From: Molossus alvarezi
Taxonomy: Eukaryota > Chordata > Mammalia > Chiroptera > Molossidae
Length of the DNA stretch: 64,000 nt
Direction: 5' to 3'
Assembly (NCBI GenBank): GCA_037176705.1
Contig: CM073907.1
Location: 11,253,001-11,317,000 of the forward strand
The translations under genes were made by a program, and so were the position numbers. Under the pieces are notes generated by a model. It searched no databases and was not told the origin of the DNA. It worked only from the letters and a program-made list of their open reading frames with translations. Below are positions 34,139 to 47,130 of the stretch, in pieces (position 1 is the first letter of the stretch; every line of letters starts with the position of its first letter).

Positions 34139-37100
34139 GAGTGTGCGAGTGTGTGTGTTGCATACACAGAATCAGGCACTTACCTGCAAACTCCTTGTCA
34201 ATCTGCAGGTGTGTGTCCCGTGGCAAACCAAGCACCCTGTAGGCAGAGTCTAGTCTGACACTTCCTTGGACTACTTGTTTCCTAAGATACCCAGTTTTTG
34301 CAGAGAAGCGTGTACCCATAGATAATTCTCCCACACTAGTGTGCAGAAACTGAGGCCTACTTGTTTCATTTAACTGTGCGGTGACTGTCGTACTTGAGAA
34401 AAGTGCTTTGTAGAACAGAGCAGTAGAAAGCAGGAACCAGAAAGCAATACTGTACATAACACATCATTTATATTAACCACCCAACCTGGCATGGGTCTCT
34501 TTTGCAAAGGGGTGCATGGTAAAGGGCTGTTGATGATTTAAAAAAAAAAAAAAAAAGCCCCACACGTAACTGTTTTGCACGTGCAAAAATGTATTGGGTC
34601 AAAGAAGTGATCTTTAGCTAATAAGAGAGAGAATAGAAAACGCATGAGATCTTCAGAAAATACTAGCCTAGAAATATAGAGCATTAACAAAATTAATATA
34701 TTAAGTTATAATTGGAATATGTCAGAAGTTTCTTTTTACATTCATATCTTAAAATTAAAGAAACTGATTTTAGCTCATGTATATTTTATATGAAAGAAAA
34801 CACCCTTATGAATTGATGACTATATATAAAATTATATTCACTACTTTTGAAAACATTCTGCTATGAATTATTTATATAAGCCAAAGCTGTATGTTTTTTT
34901 TCTTTTTTTTCTTTTTTAGAGAATAGCTTTATCTTGTTTTAACTTTTTAGTTTTATTCTAAGAGGGAAAAAAAATATCTTGCAAGCAGAACCTTGGAAAA
35001 AAAAAGCCATGAACACTTATTATTCTATATATAAATTAAAAGTTGAGCCAAACTCTTTCTGTACATAGCATCTTAAATATATTATCACCTTTGATGTAAG
35101 TACCTATGTATTGTATGGTCACCAGATTAAAAAGTATATTTTTGTGGATTTGCCGCCAATTTGGGGGGAAAAGGCGAGATCCTTATTAAGTAGAGTATTC
35201 ACTGTTTAATATTTACTATTTTGTTAAATATACTGTACTTTGGATTTTAATGATTAGCCCAGTCTTTCCAGAGGATTGTGTAAGGGGCCCCTCCCCTCAC
35301 TGGTGGTGAATGTGACGTTGCATTGTACTCTTTGTGCTGTAAGGGGTTGAGCACCATTATAGATTTTATACGTGTACATAAATAGCAAAGTGGCAAAAAA
35401 ATCGGTGTTAAGTTCATCCTGCATAAATATAAAATGTGCTGTAACAGATTTTATAAGGCATTATTTAAAACTTGCCTTTTGTGAGGAAAAAATATAGTAG
35501 AAAAAGCTGACCTAATTTAATCAGTGTAGAGAACTGGCTAAGTAGATGAGCACAAAGGATTTATAAGTGGTAAACGATTAGGGAACACTCGTTGGCGCAG
35601 GGCTCGTTCCTCCTCCACCCTCGGGAGGATCCTCCTCGGCCCTCGGGAGGAATGCTGGCCGGTTACAGATGTTACAGATGCGGCCCTGCCGTGGGCACAG
35701 GCGCCTGCCCCAGCCTAGGCTCTGACCAAGGCCCCTCTCACGAGACGACACTGAGTGGGGAGGCAGGTCCGTCCGCTGTCTGGGCTTGTGCCATGAAAGA
35801 ATTCAAAGTCCTGTATATCTATCTGTACCATAGAGTTTTAACTACTACTTTTCCTGAGAAACTCAAAATAAGGGTTCAAAAATGCTGCTATTTTATATTT
35901 TACACTTAATATTGAGCAGCTACCTACAATTTGTACTTACATTTTGCTTTTCCCCCTAAATTGCATTCCTTGTGACGTTTTCCTTACATGCTACTTGTGA
36001 CAAATCACCGGTCAGGTTTCTGACTGACACACAGGTGTAAACCTGTGGCATTCACAGCTGCAAAACGGGACTGTCTTAACGACAGTTTGGGTAGTCAACT
36101 TTGATAGAGGCCAAAAAAGGGAGCGCGGCATGCTCCCTGCTCTCATCAGTCTAGACATACGGCTCATTCGGAAAGGACTCGTTTTTCTTTCAAATGTTCT
36201 TATTTTCCTGAACGACGCACTCACAGGCACATTCATAAGGTCACCCTTAACTGAAACAAGACAGCCTTCCCAACACTGAATTTCCGAGATAATCCTTACC
36301 ACTTGTAAGCCACTCATAGCTTTGAAAGTGTCCGTGATCCTCGTCGTCATTGATGCATGTCCATGAACTTCTGCTGTGCATTGGAACAGGAGCTAGCAGT
36401 CGCATTTACTGTCTATTTTCTTGTGTGCCTTATGAGATGGCTTTTCTGACTTATCTCAGTAGTCTTTCTTTCTATGCAGGTTTATAATCAGTACAACTAC
36501 TGTTTTTCTAAAATACTACACAAGGCTCGGAGTTTGTATTTCAGTCACAATGACCAAGTAACAATGTATCTGTTTTCAGGAACTGATTAGACTGTTAACC
36601 CTTTTCCCATAAGCGCGGTGACTCGGAGCATATGGACGTGACAGGGACACTCCTCACCATGACACCTGTACGAACACACACATCTAGTGGAGACCAGGCG
36701 GGGCAAGGCACTGATGTGGTTACTTAGAACCTACATTTCTTACCCTTTAGACTCATGTGTTTTGTATGACACCATCACAAGAGAAATTTATCCATTCAGA
36801 TGAAGTATTTTATTACTAAAAGACAAAAACAAAAAAAGCTTAGAGTGAATTGCACTGGTTCAAGTACAGCTTCCAACTGCTGTACTTCCTTCAGGACCCT
36901 AATTACATGGAGAGTGAAGGTCACCATTGTCTGTCTACAGATGGTCCCAACCAAAACTCCATCTTTTGAGCCCTAGTGATGTCCATTGTGTTAGAGACTA
37001 AATCAGGGGTTTGTTCAAAAGAACAATCTGTTTTACCATGTCCTTTAACTAGAAGGACAACTACTAAAGCATTGACACATTTCTGTAGTAACCATCATGC

Positions 37101-37457
37101 GCACAAGAAATACATAGTAAATAAGGAACCAGAAACTCCTGCTGTTGGATCATAAGAAGCTAGATGATTATTAGAATGTGAAAAAAGATTTTACAAATGT
37201 AAAACTTTTATTTCTCTGTAGAAACTTTCTTCACTTTGCTGTGCAAGAAGACACTGCTTTGCTATATTTAAAATGGCTTTTTTAAAAGAGATTTATGTAT
37301 TTGGTAAATGTTTGTAGTCAACAGTTCACACAAGAAGCTGTACACGGTTTGATCATGTAAAACCGTTTGGCGGCACAAGCTGGACTTTGTTGCCATCCTC
37401 GAGATGAAAAATAAGTTAATCTCAGTTTTTCCCTGATGTGTTTTTTCTTCATTATAC

Positions 37458-37463
37458 AATAAA
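37458..37463 (+). terminator. MEF2A: MEF2A polyadenylation signal AATAAA
   Basis: ACAATAAATATTATAG contains AATAAA at the end of the repeat-free 3' UTR. The first interspersed repeat downstream (SINE 37777) follows within about 300 bp. Confidence 0.7.
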
Positions 37464-37776
37464 TATTATAGTGAACTTTTTATCAAATGGTTAAGAAAAT
37501 GCTAGAGGTTGTTGTAAACTGTTTGTATCCTGCACTCACTACAGTAAAGACGGACTGGCTTTCTTTCCTGTGTACTCCAGCCTCTGTCATGTCTGCGCCC
37601 AGCAGCCTCAGCCAGCGACCCTTTCCAGCCGCCAGGGTCTCTGCCTTCTGCACACCATGCCACTGACCTGGGGCAGGGGTGGTGGCTATCAGGAGAGTCT
37701 ACTTATTTTACCCAAAATGCATACATAATGCTGAGCTAGTGACAGCAGAATACAGATTTACTAAGTTTTTTAAAAA

Positions 37777-38004
37777 ATTTTTTAATCCTTACCCGAGGAT
37801 ATTTTTACACTTATCTTCAGACAGGGTGGGAGAGAGAGAGAAACATCATTGTGAGAGAGACACATCGACTGGTTGCCACCCGCACAACCCCAACCAGGGC
37901 TGGGGACAAACCACAACTGAGGTACGTGCCCTCGGCCAGAATCGAACCTGGGACTCCCTGGTTCACAGGCCGACGCTCTAACTGCTGGGCCAAACCGCCA
38001 GGGC
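37777..38004 (-). mobile_element. Ves SINE
   Basis: Antisense copy just downstream of MEF2A (TTTAATCCTTACCCGAGGAT ... CCGCCAGGGC). It carries acceptor-like ACTTATCTTCAG (ends 37820) and donor-like GAG|GTACGT (37922). Confidence 0.9.
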
Positions 38005-39219
38005 ATGAATTTTGTTTTTAAAAGCAGTAGGTACCTTCTAAGCTTAGCTAAGCAGATTTTTGCTGTCAATTAAAAGCTAAGTTTTTATGCTGTTTTTATT
38101 GGCTGGCTACAGTGAGGCTCGTGGTGGGTTTTGAAGGCTCGTTGAGTTCTGTGGCTAAAAGTACTCAAACCAACCTGCAGCTGTTTCAAATCCATTGATT
38201 GTGATTTCCTAGTCAGCTCCCTGAGTGCCTTCCTGTAGACTTGATCCTGTTTTTAAGCTGACTCTCAAAGGATTTCTCAGTTGGAACCCTCTACCAGGTG
38301 GCTGGCTCCAGCCTGTGCCGTCTGCCTGTCCAGTGGCTCACGGGGTCAGAGCACCACTGAGCGTGGAACTGAGGGGAAAGCCGTGTTTCTTCCCGTCTCC
38401 CACGAGAGTTAGGAGCCCCACAAGGCACGGAAACACTGGGGAGAGGGCTCCTGAGGGCCGGTGGCCCGGTGCCCCCAGGCCGCACGGAGTAGGAGCCTTG
38501 GGAACCGAGGACAGCTCTCTCCAGAGGCTCACAGGGCATGTCCTAGACCCTAGTCACCTCCTTGCACTTCGTCTGCCTGCTGTCTCTCCTAGAGCAGACG
38601 GAAGTCACTGAGGAAGAAAAATCAGTCGTACTAACTGGCTTTCACTGTATAACCCCGTCCTGTCCCGTTTTACCTTTCTTAAAACTATTTTAAACTAATT
38701 TTTAACTTAAAGTTGGAATAAGAATAGTTTCCATGTATCCGTCACTCAGCTTCCCCTAATGTTAGCATTTACGTAACCACTGTCAGAAGCAAGAAATGAA
38801 CCTTGAGACAGTCCTGTTACCTAAACACCTGATTTGAATGTCACCATTTTCCCGCTAATGTTGGTGCCTGTTCCAGGGCCCTACGGGGCATTTAGTAGTT
38901 GTTTCTCTGTACCGGTCCCTCAGTCTTGTCTGGAAGACTACTGGTCGGTTCTTTCGAGCAGCACGCCCGTGTGGATGTGTCTGATGTACCTTGACGGGAG
39001 CGTCTGTCTGGAAGGAATGGTGTCCACGTCTTAGGACAGCTGACAGTCCCCACTGTTTTCCCTGCCAGCGCTGGGTCTCCGCCTTCCCCAAAGAAATCAA
39101 GAAATACTTTGAAACAAATGAAAATGGAAACAATGTATAAAACCTATGGGCTGCTACAGAAGTAGTTCTTAAAGGAGGAGTTTATAGTAATAAACACATA
39201 TGTAAAAAAATAGGCAAGA
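38005..39219. other. Intergenic, mostly unclassified
   Basis: No gene recognised. 38690-39050 resembles an old mammalian LINE-type repeat (GTCACTCAGCTTCCCCTAAT, TGTTAGCATTTACGTAACCA), but I could not name it with confidence. Confidence 0.5.
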
Positions 39220-39370
39220 GCCCAGCTGGTGTGGCTCAGTGGACTGAGCGTGTCCCACGGACTGAGAGGTCCCAGTTCGATTCCCGGTCAGGGCTCCTGC
39301 CCGGGTTGTGGGCTCGATCCCCTGTGGGGAAGTGGGCAGCCAATCGGTGTTTCTATCTTTTTTTTTTAAG
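39220..39370 (+). mobile_element. Ves SINE (+)
   Basis: The head GCCCAGCTGGTGTGGCTCAG has A-box- and B-box-like (GTTCGATTCCC) segments. The body GGGTTGTGGGCTCGATCCCC is followed by a T-run, and the CT-rich 3' part is shortened. Confidence 0.88.
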
Positions 39371-39371
39371 A

Positions 39372-39990
39372 AAGGGAGGAAGGAAGAAAGAACAGCAAAG
39401 AGGGAACACCCCCAAACTCATTTTACAAGGCTAGCATTACCCTGATAACCAAAGCCCGGTAAGGACAATGTAAGAAAACATTACGGCCAATATCCCTGGC
39501 TAATGAAAATCCTCAATGTAATTAGCAAACCAAATTCAAAGGCACGTTGAATTTGGAAGAGGATCACTGACCATGAGCAGGTGAGATCTATCCCTGGGAT
39601 ACAAAGATGGTGATCCACAGTAACAGCATGAGAAACAAAAATCCTACGATCACCCCATAAATGCAGAAAGAGCATTTGACAAAACGACCCCCTTTCATAC
39701 AGAAATGCTCAGGTTGAGGACAGGAGGGAGTCCCCAACATAGTAAAGGACTCCATGCACCACACGCCCACAGCTAGCATCACAGTCGGCAGTGAGAGGCT
39801 GAGTGCTGTTCCTAAGGTCAGGAACAGGCAAGGATGCCAACTTTGCCAGTCTTGGCCAACATATTCTGGAAGTCCACGCCAGAGCAAGCAAGTAGCATAA
39901 CAAGGAGAATCCAGGGGGTGGGGGGAAGGGCGCCAGGGGAGATCCCAGCCCTCCCCCCCCAAGATCAATGATTAGACCGCTATCCACTAA
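39372..39990 (+). mobile_element. L1 ORF2 fragment (sense on +)
   Basis: ACTCATTTTACAAGGCTAGC, TACCCTGATAACCAAAGCC and GCAGAAAGAGCATTTGACAA are the L1 ORF2 reverse-transcriptase-region landmarks in order. Decayed and not open. Confidence 0.82.
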
Positions 39991-41430
39991 AAACAGGCCA
40001 GGAGACCTAGAACCACTTGGGAAGTCTCCGCAACAGCACAGCGGAGAAAGCACGAGACAAGGAAGCTGACTCCGCGGGGCCTGGTTGCCCTGCCCCCCCA
40101 GCTGGCATTGAGAGACCCTCTCGCAAGCTCAGCAGCTTCCTCCTCATAGAGATTTTTCAGGCCTCCCCTCAGGGATCTACCTCTGACCCCAGCCAGACCA
40201 CAGTTCCTCCATGCTTCCTCCCCATTCCTCCCAGGTGCCAGGACCTGGACCCTCACCCTTAGCCATCCAAGGTCTCCCTGGCCGTGCGTCAGACATCAGA
40301 CACCTGAGCCCGGGAGCCACGCTCAGCCAGCCCGGCTTCTACCCTACGCAAGTGCAGGACCCTGGGCTGAGGTGCTCCGGGCTGACCCCACCACTGGCTC
40401 CGTGCTCAGAACTAGCCCCTTCCAGCTGGGCACCTCATGCCACCAGCTGGGAGCCCACCGCCACCACTGCAGAACAAACACTTGGAGAGGATAGTGTGCA
40501 GCCATGGTAAACACAGCAACAGCCAGGGCCACCTGCAGCTGCTCTGGGGCTTAGACTCAGTGCTGCCCGCTGTCGCTGACCAGTGACATCATACCAACTA
40601 CAGACAGCCCTCCAGCTGTGCACCTACCTGCCTGAGCCCAGTGCCCAGTGCCCAGCGCCAGCCTTCCCTTCGGTGTGCATGCCAAGGGGGAGAGGGGAGC
40701 CCGCCAGCATCAGGGCCCCAGCAGCTGCTGGTAGGCAGAGAGCAGTCCTGCCTCCTGTGACTGGCCAGCAACACCATGCCCACCTGCTGGCAAGCATCTA
40801 CCTCACCCCGGCCCGGCCCGGCCCCTGGCTCCGCTGCACGCTCGGGGCAGAATGTGGAGCCACAGAACACAATGACACCCAGGTCCCTCCACGGATGCCA
40901 GGAGCCCATAGTTGGCCTCAGCCCTCGATACCTGTCCTGACCTCCATCCCTTTAGGTGTGTCTGCAAGCAACCTTGACCACTATGTGGGTGCACACCACC
41001 GGTTCCAGCCCCCATCACTGCCTACCCTGGTCCCTGGCTACTGGTCCCAGACACACGGCTTAGGAGCCCAACTGCCCTTGTAACCACCGCAGACCCCGGC
41101 ACGCTCACCACGGGGCACACAGTTGCTGAGAGGGTGGGCCCAGCGGGCTGCACCAAAGCGACATCACACCCCCATGGGACTCAGTGCTGCCACACGCCCT
41201 GCACTTGCGCCTCACCGCTGGATCTGGGGTCACAACATGGTCCCCTGTGCCCCTATCCACAGGCAAGGGGCTCCCCTCACCAAGACCACTCCGTGAAGTC
41301 TGCGAGAAGGGACTACTGCTTCCAACGTGCAGGCCCTGCTCACGCCAAAGGGATCGTGGAGAATCAGGAAACAGCTCCGGCTCCGGGAACTGGGCCCAAA
41401 GAAACGGAGATCCAGAAACGGAAACAAAAA
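39990..41430 (+). mobile_element. Probable L1 5' region (GC-rich UTR to ORF1 start)
   Basis: GC-rich sequence is followed near 41390-41440 by CAAAGAAACGGAGATCCAGA and AATTCAAAATAATTATTAAT. This resembles the start of mammalian L1 ORF1, and ORF2-type sequence continues directly after. Assignment of the GC-rich part rests on this position only. Most of ORF1 is missing. Confidence 0.45.
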
Positions 41431-41823
41431 ATTCAAAATAATTATTAATGGATCAATGATTTAAAATTGTACATGGTGTATAAAAACGATCAAAGTGGGG
41501 AGAGTAAAATGATAGTCTTCATTATGTGACCAAATTAAATTACCAAATTTAGAATCAAAGTACACCGCACAGAAAACCATCAATTTACAAAGAGGCAAGG
41601 AGAACAGCAGGAAAGAGAGATGGAGCTTATACAGCCAGGAAACATCGGATGGCATTGGTACATTCTTACCCATCAGTTACTGCTCCACATGTCAATGGAC
41701 TGGATTCTCCAATCAAAGGCACAGACTGGCTGGCTGGACACAAAAACAAGGCCCAACTAGATGCTACAAGACATTCAGCTCTGAGGACAGCCAGATTCCA
41801 AGCGAAGGGGCGGAAAGACGTCC

Positions 41824-42065
41824 CACACCAGAGGACACTGAGGGCTATCCAATCAGCCACACCAGGGGACACTGAGAGCTATCCAATCAGCCACACCAGG
41901 GGACACTGAGGGCTATCCAATCAGCCACACCAGAGGTCACTGAGGGCTATCCAATCAGCCACACCAGAGGACACTGAAAGCTATCCAATCAGCCACACCA
42001 GAGGACACTGAGAGCTATCCATCCCACCAGCCACACCAGAGGACACTGAAAGCTATCCAATCAGC
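41824..42065. repeat. 34-bp x 7 minisatellite within L1 ORF2
   Basis: Seven units of CACACCAGAGGACACTGAGG + GCTATCCAATCAGC with a few substitutions. Unit 6 is altered near its end. L1 sequence resumes on both sides, so the array arose inside the element. Confidence 0.95.
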
Positions 42066-42125
42066 CACAATGACTTGAAGCCCAAAACACAGTTACACGA
42101 GAAGGGGGGGGTCAATTCATTGAAA

Positions 42126-42157
42126 AGACACAATAATAATAAATATATATATATATG
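42126..42157. repeat. AT-rich microsatellite
   Basis: AATAATAATAAATATATATA tract in the L1. Confidence 0.8.
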
Positions 42158-44610
42158 TAACATCAGATAACCTTATTAAGCAAATACTAACAGGTCTAAA
42201 GGGAGATATAACAACATTATGAATATAGAGAGACTTCAATCCCTTACTCAACAAAAATCCAGACAGAAAATCAACACAGAAATGTTGAACTTGAAGACCA
42301 AATGGGCCTATGGATATAAACAAACATTGTATCCAACACCACAGACACATTCTGCTAAGTGTACATGAAACATCTGTTACCCTGGACCACGTGACAGGCC
42401 ACAGAGAGGCTTCGCATACTTAAGAGTGCCATTGGACCAGTTATGTTTTTCAGTCATAATGGCAAGAAATCAGAAGTTCCTGACAAGAGAAAGCTGGAAA
42501 AAGCAGAAATAAATGGAGACTAAACAACTTGCTCCCGAAAATCCGATGGGTCTCAGGAGACATGGAAAGGGAAATCAAGAAATATCTGGAAACAATCGGC
42601 CTGGAAGCACAACTCTGCTGGCACGTGGAACGCGGCAGAACAGTCCTCAGAGGGACACGTCAACACCGCAGATAAGAATCAAGAAAGAGCTCATGTAAAC
42701 CTCAGTTTACTGCTCCAGGCACTAGAGAAAGGAGCCATAAGCCCTCATTTAGTAGAGGAAAGATCAGAGGGGAAGTATGAAATGATAAACACAAACCTTT
42801 AGCTACAATGACTCAGAAAAACAGCAGACTCAGAATCAGAAATGACAAAGGCGTTACAACTGATATACCACAGGAATATAAAGCATCTGAGCGACTGCTA
42901 GGGACAATTCCACTCCAACACCTGGATAACCCAGAGGAAACAGATACACCTCTGGAAACATACAGCCTGCAAACCTGAATCAGGAGGAAGGAGACAACCT
43001 GAACAGACCAATACAGAGTAAGGAGATTGAATCAGTAGGCAAAAACCCCCAACACAGAAAAACCAGGACCAGAATGTTTCACTGGTGAATTCTGACAAAA
43101 ACTTAAAGAGTAATTAACAACCATCCTTGTTACACGGTTCCAAAAAATGGAAGAGGAGGGAACACACTCGAACTCAGTTTATGCAGCCGGTGTTACCCTG
43201 ATACCAGAGCCAGGTAAGGACAATCAATATAAGGAAAGACAATTACATCCTTGATGACTATAGATGCAAAAATTCTCAGCAAAATATTAGCAAACCAAAT
43301 TCAACAGCACATTTAAAAGGATCATTCACTGTGACCAAGAAGGATCTACCCCTGGAGAACAAGGATGATTCAACATACACCAATCAATGTGATTGATAAA
43401 CCACCTTAATAGAATGAAATACAAAAATCTCACGATCATCTCAACAGATGCAGAAAAGGCATTTGACAAAATACAACATATTTCCCTGATAAAAATAAAT
43501 AAAAGGCATCTTAAATAGGAAATCAATAAGTAAAATGGTCTCTGTTTGCAGATGAAATGATCTTATATAGAGAAAATAACTAAAGACAACCAAGAGACTC
43601 CTAGAACTAATCAAAGAATTCAGCAAGGTTGCAGGATACAAAATCAAATACAGAAAACAGTTGTTTCTACATACAACGAAACATCTGAAAAAGAAATAAA
43701 GAAAATTCCATCGACAAGATCACCTAAACCAGTTAAATACTCAGAGTTATTCCTATCCAAAGAGGTGAAGGTTCTGTACACTGAAAACTACAGAGTTGGA
43801 TGTAACAAATAAAAAAACACACAAAAAAAGTAGAGATAACCCACGTTCATGGATTAGAGGAATACTATGAAAATATCCGTACTACTTAAAGCCATGTATA
43901 GATTCAGTGTATTCTGTATCAAATTCCAGTGGCATTTTCCACAGAAAAGAAAAAATCCCAAATTTGTAGAGAGCCACAGAGACCCTGGAGGAGCCCAGCA
44001 CTGCTGAGACAGACCCCCACCGGCGGCACCACGTGTCCCGATTTCAGGCTGTGCTACCAGGCTCCAGTAACCCAAGCAGCACGGCTCTGGCATGAAGACA
44101 GACGATGAAACAGAGCTGGGTGCCCGGAAATAAACCCCTCATAGTCAGTCAACTAGTGTGGGCAAGGGAGCCAAGAACACTCCGCTGGGGAAAGGACAGT
44201 CTCTTCAATAAACAGTGCTGGGGAAACAGGCGGCCCCATGCAGGAGAATGAATCTGGACCCTAACTTACTCCACTCACCACAATGAACTCAGAACGGACG
44301 GAAGGCTTAAACACAGACCCAGAACCATAAAACCAGAAGAAAACATAGGGAGAGAAGCTCCTTGACATGGGCCTTGGCAATGTTTTGAATGTCACAAAGC
44401 ATAAGCAATGAAACGTAAATCAACAAGTGGGACGACACCAAACTAAACAGCTGCTGTGCAGCAAAACAGTCAACAAAATGAAAAGACCACCTACAGAAAG
44501 AAAGCATTTGCAAACCATGTACCTGGTAACGGCTTAATATCCAAAATATATAAAGAACTCAATAGCAGAAAAATCACAAACAATCCAATTAGAAAAATGG
44601 GCAGAGACCT

Positions 44611-44886
44611 TGGAGACCCTGGCGTACATGTCACTGTAACGTTTTATAGTATTTGCAGCTCTCAGCTCCTGGGAAGCTTTCTAGCTTAAAATTTACATAT
44701 ACCTAGATGCTGGCTTCCCCTCATTGCTGCAGTATCCATTTCCTCATCCAAAGAATTTGTGTATGTTTACCATGGATTTTATACCTTCCCCCCTTGTAAT
44801 ATTTTTGAAGCATAAAATAAATCTGGACCCATGCTATTACATTTGAATGTGACCTTAATAAAGTCTTTCATTTGGGCTTCAAAAAT
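44611..44886 (+). pseudogene. Retrocopied 3' UTR fragment (unknown parent) inserted in L1
   Basis: L1 sequence is interrupted by ~276 bp of unrelated DNA. It is flanked by an imperfect 18-bp duplication of L1 sequence (AAAAATGGGCAGAGACCT at 44593 and AAAATGGACAGAGAACCT at 44887). The insert ends with AATAAA at 44857-44862, 18 nt of downstream sequence, then a short A-rich run. These are marks of L1-mediated retroposition of a polyadenylated RNA truncated to its 3' end. No coding segment is present, and I do not recognise the source transcript. Confidence 0.75.
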
Positions 44887-45779
44887 AAAATGGACAGAGA
44901 ACCTGAATAGACACTTCTCCAAAGAGGACATACAGATGGGCAATAGAAAAATGAGAAAATGTTCAACGTCACTAATCATCAGAGAGATGCAAATTAAAAC
45001 CTCACGCCTGCCAGAATGGCCGCCATCATCCATGAATCAGTAAATCAAACAAGCGTTGGCAAGGATGTGGAGAAAAGGGAACCCTCACGGATGTTGGTGG
45101 GGATGTAGATTGTTTTAGCGGCTGTGGAAAACGGTATGGAGGTTCCTCAAGCAATTAGAAAGGGAACTACCATGTGATCCAGCAATCCCACTTCTGGGTA
45201 TCTATCTAAAGGAAATAAAACAGGGTACCAAAAGATATCTTTACAGCCATGCTTATTGCAGCATTATTCACAATAGCCAAAATATAGCAACAATGGATAA
45301 AGGGGTAAAACATGAGGGGGGTGCGAATACCAAACAGCAGAGTGCTGTTCGGCCACAAGAAAAGGAAATCCTGTCCTTGGACCCTATGGACATTCTGCTA
45401 AGTGAAATAAGTCAAACAGAGAAAGACAAATACTGCATGATATCACTTATATGTGGAATCTTAAACAGCCAAACTTGTAGGAGCAGAGAGTAGAATGACG
45501 ATTATCAGGGGCTGGGGTGGGGGGTAAAGGGATGAGGTCAAAGGGCACACACTTGCTGTTACAACATGAAGATGAATAATTCCTGGTGATCTAATGCAGT
45601 TTCCGTTCTATTAACAGTCCTGTACTACATACTTCAAAGTTGCTGAGACTAGATCTTAAAGGTTCTTACGACAAGGAAAGAAACGACGATTATGTGATGG
45701 GATGGAGGTACTAATACATTCATCATATTAAAAGATATAAAAAGTCCACAGAAGATGAAAGGGGGTGGGTTGGGAATGC

Positions 45780-46215
45780 CCTACCGGATATGAAGGCATA
45801 TTGCCAAACCACAAAAATAAGAGCCAGGTAATACTAGTACAAAAAAGACTAATGAACAAAGAGAAAAGAACTGAGCGCTCATGCATAGACCTATGTGTTC
45901 ATTTAATGTTCAATAAAGTCAATTCCAAAAATTACTGGGGAGAGAACAGTTTACTAAATACTCTTTGTAAAATTATTTTACCACATAGAGAAAAATAAAA
46001 CTGGATTCCTACATAACATGACAAAGAAGGCTGTCTCCAAATGGATTAAATATCTGAAAGGTAAAATAGAACAATGACATAGAAAAACACATAGGAAATT
46101 GTCTTTTTGACCTAGAGTGAGAAACTCCAAAGTGCAAACCACAATGGGAAATTTGATGACTTCGATTTCATTAAATTCTGTGAAACCAAACCAAACTACA
46201 CCAAAAAACAATATA
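45780..46215 (+). mobile_element. Old LINE fragment
   Basis: Contains AAAATAAAACTGGATTCCTA and CCAAATGGATTAAATATCTG, reminiscent of L1/HAL1 ORF2 tails in + orientation. Confidence 0.4.
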
Positions 46216-46219
46216 CTCG

Positions 46220-47130
46220 GAGATCACCCCATAGAGTGCTCAATTCATAGACATCTTCCTCATTCTTTTTTATAGCTGTATAGTATTCCACGGTACACTC
46301 AACCATGAACATGCATTTAAGTTGTTTCCAATATTCTGCAAGGCTTCACAAACACGCAAATCTTGGGCGTATGTATTTCCACACTGTTAGAGATTCACCT
46401 TGCTGGGAGGGTGCTGGCAGTGGGACCTGGAGGAAGTCCGTGTGCCTCCTTGGAGTCAATGCCAAGTTTGCCCCCAGAGGTCTGCTGCCATGTGCATTTC
46501 CTCCAGAAAGGCCCAAGAATGCCTACTTCCCCACGCCCTCACCACCAGAATGCTGTCATTGTTCCGTGTTAGCAGTCTGATTCGTGAGAAGTGTCTCTTG
46601 ATGTGCGCACCTGCCTTTCTCTACCCGGGCTGAAGGTGAAGATGTTCACGCCGTTGAGGGCCACCATCACCTCTTAGTGTGTGAACTGTCTGCTCATGTC
46701 CTTTTCCCGCTTGGCTATCAGGTTTTTAGACGCTATCCCTCAATGTTTCAGAGTCCTTTTCATATGACAGATATTAGCCCGAAGCTGTGAACATTTTCTC
46801 CCTGTGTAAGTGCACTTATGAATCCATGGTACTTTTGGCATGCAAAATTTTATCATTTTTATGTAGAAAAACTTATTAATCTTCTCTTGTATTGACTGGG
46901 TTTTGACTTAGACGTAGAATTCTTTCCCTACACTAAGGTTAGAGAGGAATTCACCCACGTTTTCTTCTAGTACTGGTATGGTTTCATCTTTTACTTTTAG
47001 ATCCTTAATCCATTGGGACTTAATTCTTATGTAGGATCTAATTTTCTATTTTTCCACCTGGCTATCTAGTTATCCCAGTACCATTTAGTCAAAAGTTCAT
47101 CTTTACCCCACTGACTCCAGTGCCACCTTT
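46220..47130 (-). mobile_element. Old L1 fragment, antisense
   Basis: Reverse-complement L1 landmarks: CTGTATAGTATTCCACGGTA (~46276), TTTAAGTTGTTTCCAATATT (~46316), and GTTATCCCAGTACCATTTAG near 47070. Highly diverged. Confidence 0.65.

Larger units (their letters stand above)
1..37480 (+). other. MEF2A: MEF2A gene body (3' two thirds: introns, exons, 3' UTR)
   Basis: MEF2A is a nuclear MADS-box transcription factor that binds A/T-rich MEF2 sites as a dimer and drives muscle, neuronal and stress-response genes. The exons read through in order with consistent phase and GT-AG borders, and the protein matches MEF2A rather than MEF2C or MEF2D (for example NKKEHRGCDSPDPDTSY in alpha1 and the SEEEELEL beta exon). 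Window exons with alpha1 and beta total 1254 nt, giving 417 residues plus stop. Adding the 86 upstream MADS/MEF2-domain residues known from human MEF2A gives about 503, close to the 507 I recall for human. The promoter, 5' UTR and residues 1-86 lie before position 1. The 3' boundary is inferred from the polyadenylation signal at 37458-37463. Confidence 0.97.
34002..37480 (+). other. MEF2A: MEF2A 3' UTR (~3.5 kb)
   Basis: AU-rich, repeat-poor sequence from the stop codon to the polyadenylation signal at 37458-37463. It includes a (ACAT)/(ATGT) inverted microsatellite, an A(16) run near 34540 and a U-rich stretch near 34895-34918. The absence of SINE or L1, against a repeat-dense neighbourhood, supports conserved transcribed sequence. 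The 3' end is inferred. Confidence 0.8.
41430..45760 (+). mobile_element. L1 ORF2 and 3' UTR, interrupted
   Basis: L1 ORF2 endonuclease-side sequence (CAATGGACTGGATTCTCCAA at ~41693) runs through the RT region (GCAGAAAAGGCATTTGACAA, ~43450) to the tail (CAGCAATCCCACTTCTGGGT, ~45180) and 3' UTR. It is full of stops. It is interrupted by a 34-bp minisatellite (41824-42065) and a retrocopy (44611-44886). Confidence 0.85.

Noticed and set aside
33708..34457. 249-codon open frame antisense to the last MEF2A exon
   Set aside because: It is the complement of the conserved coding exon and 3' UTR. No independent coding signal.
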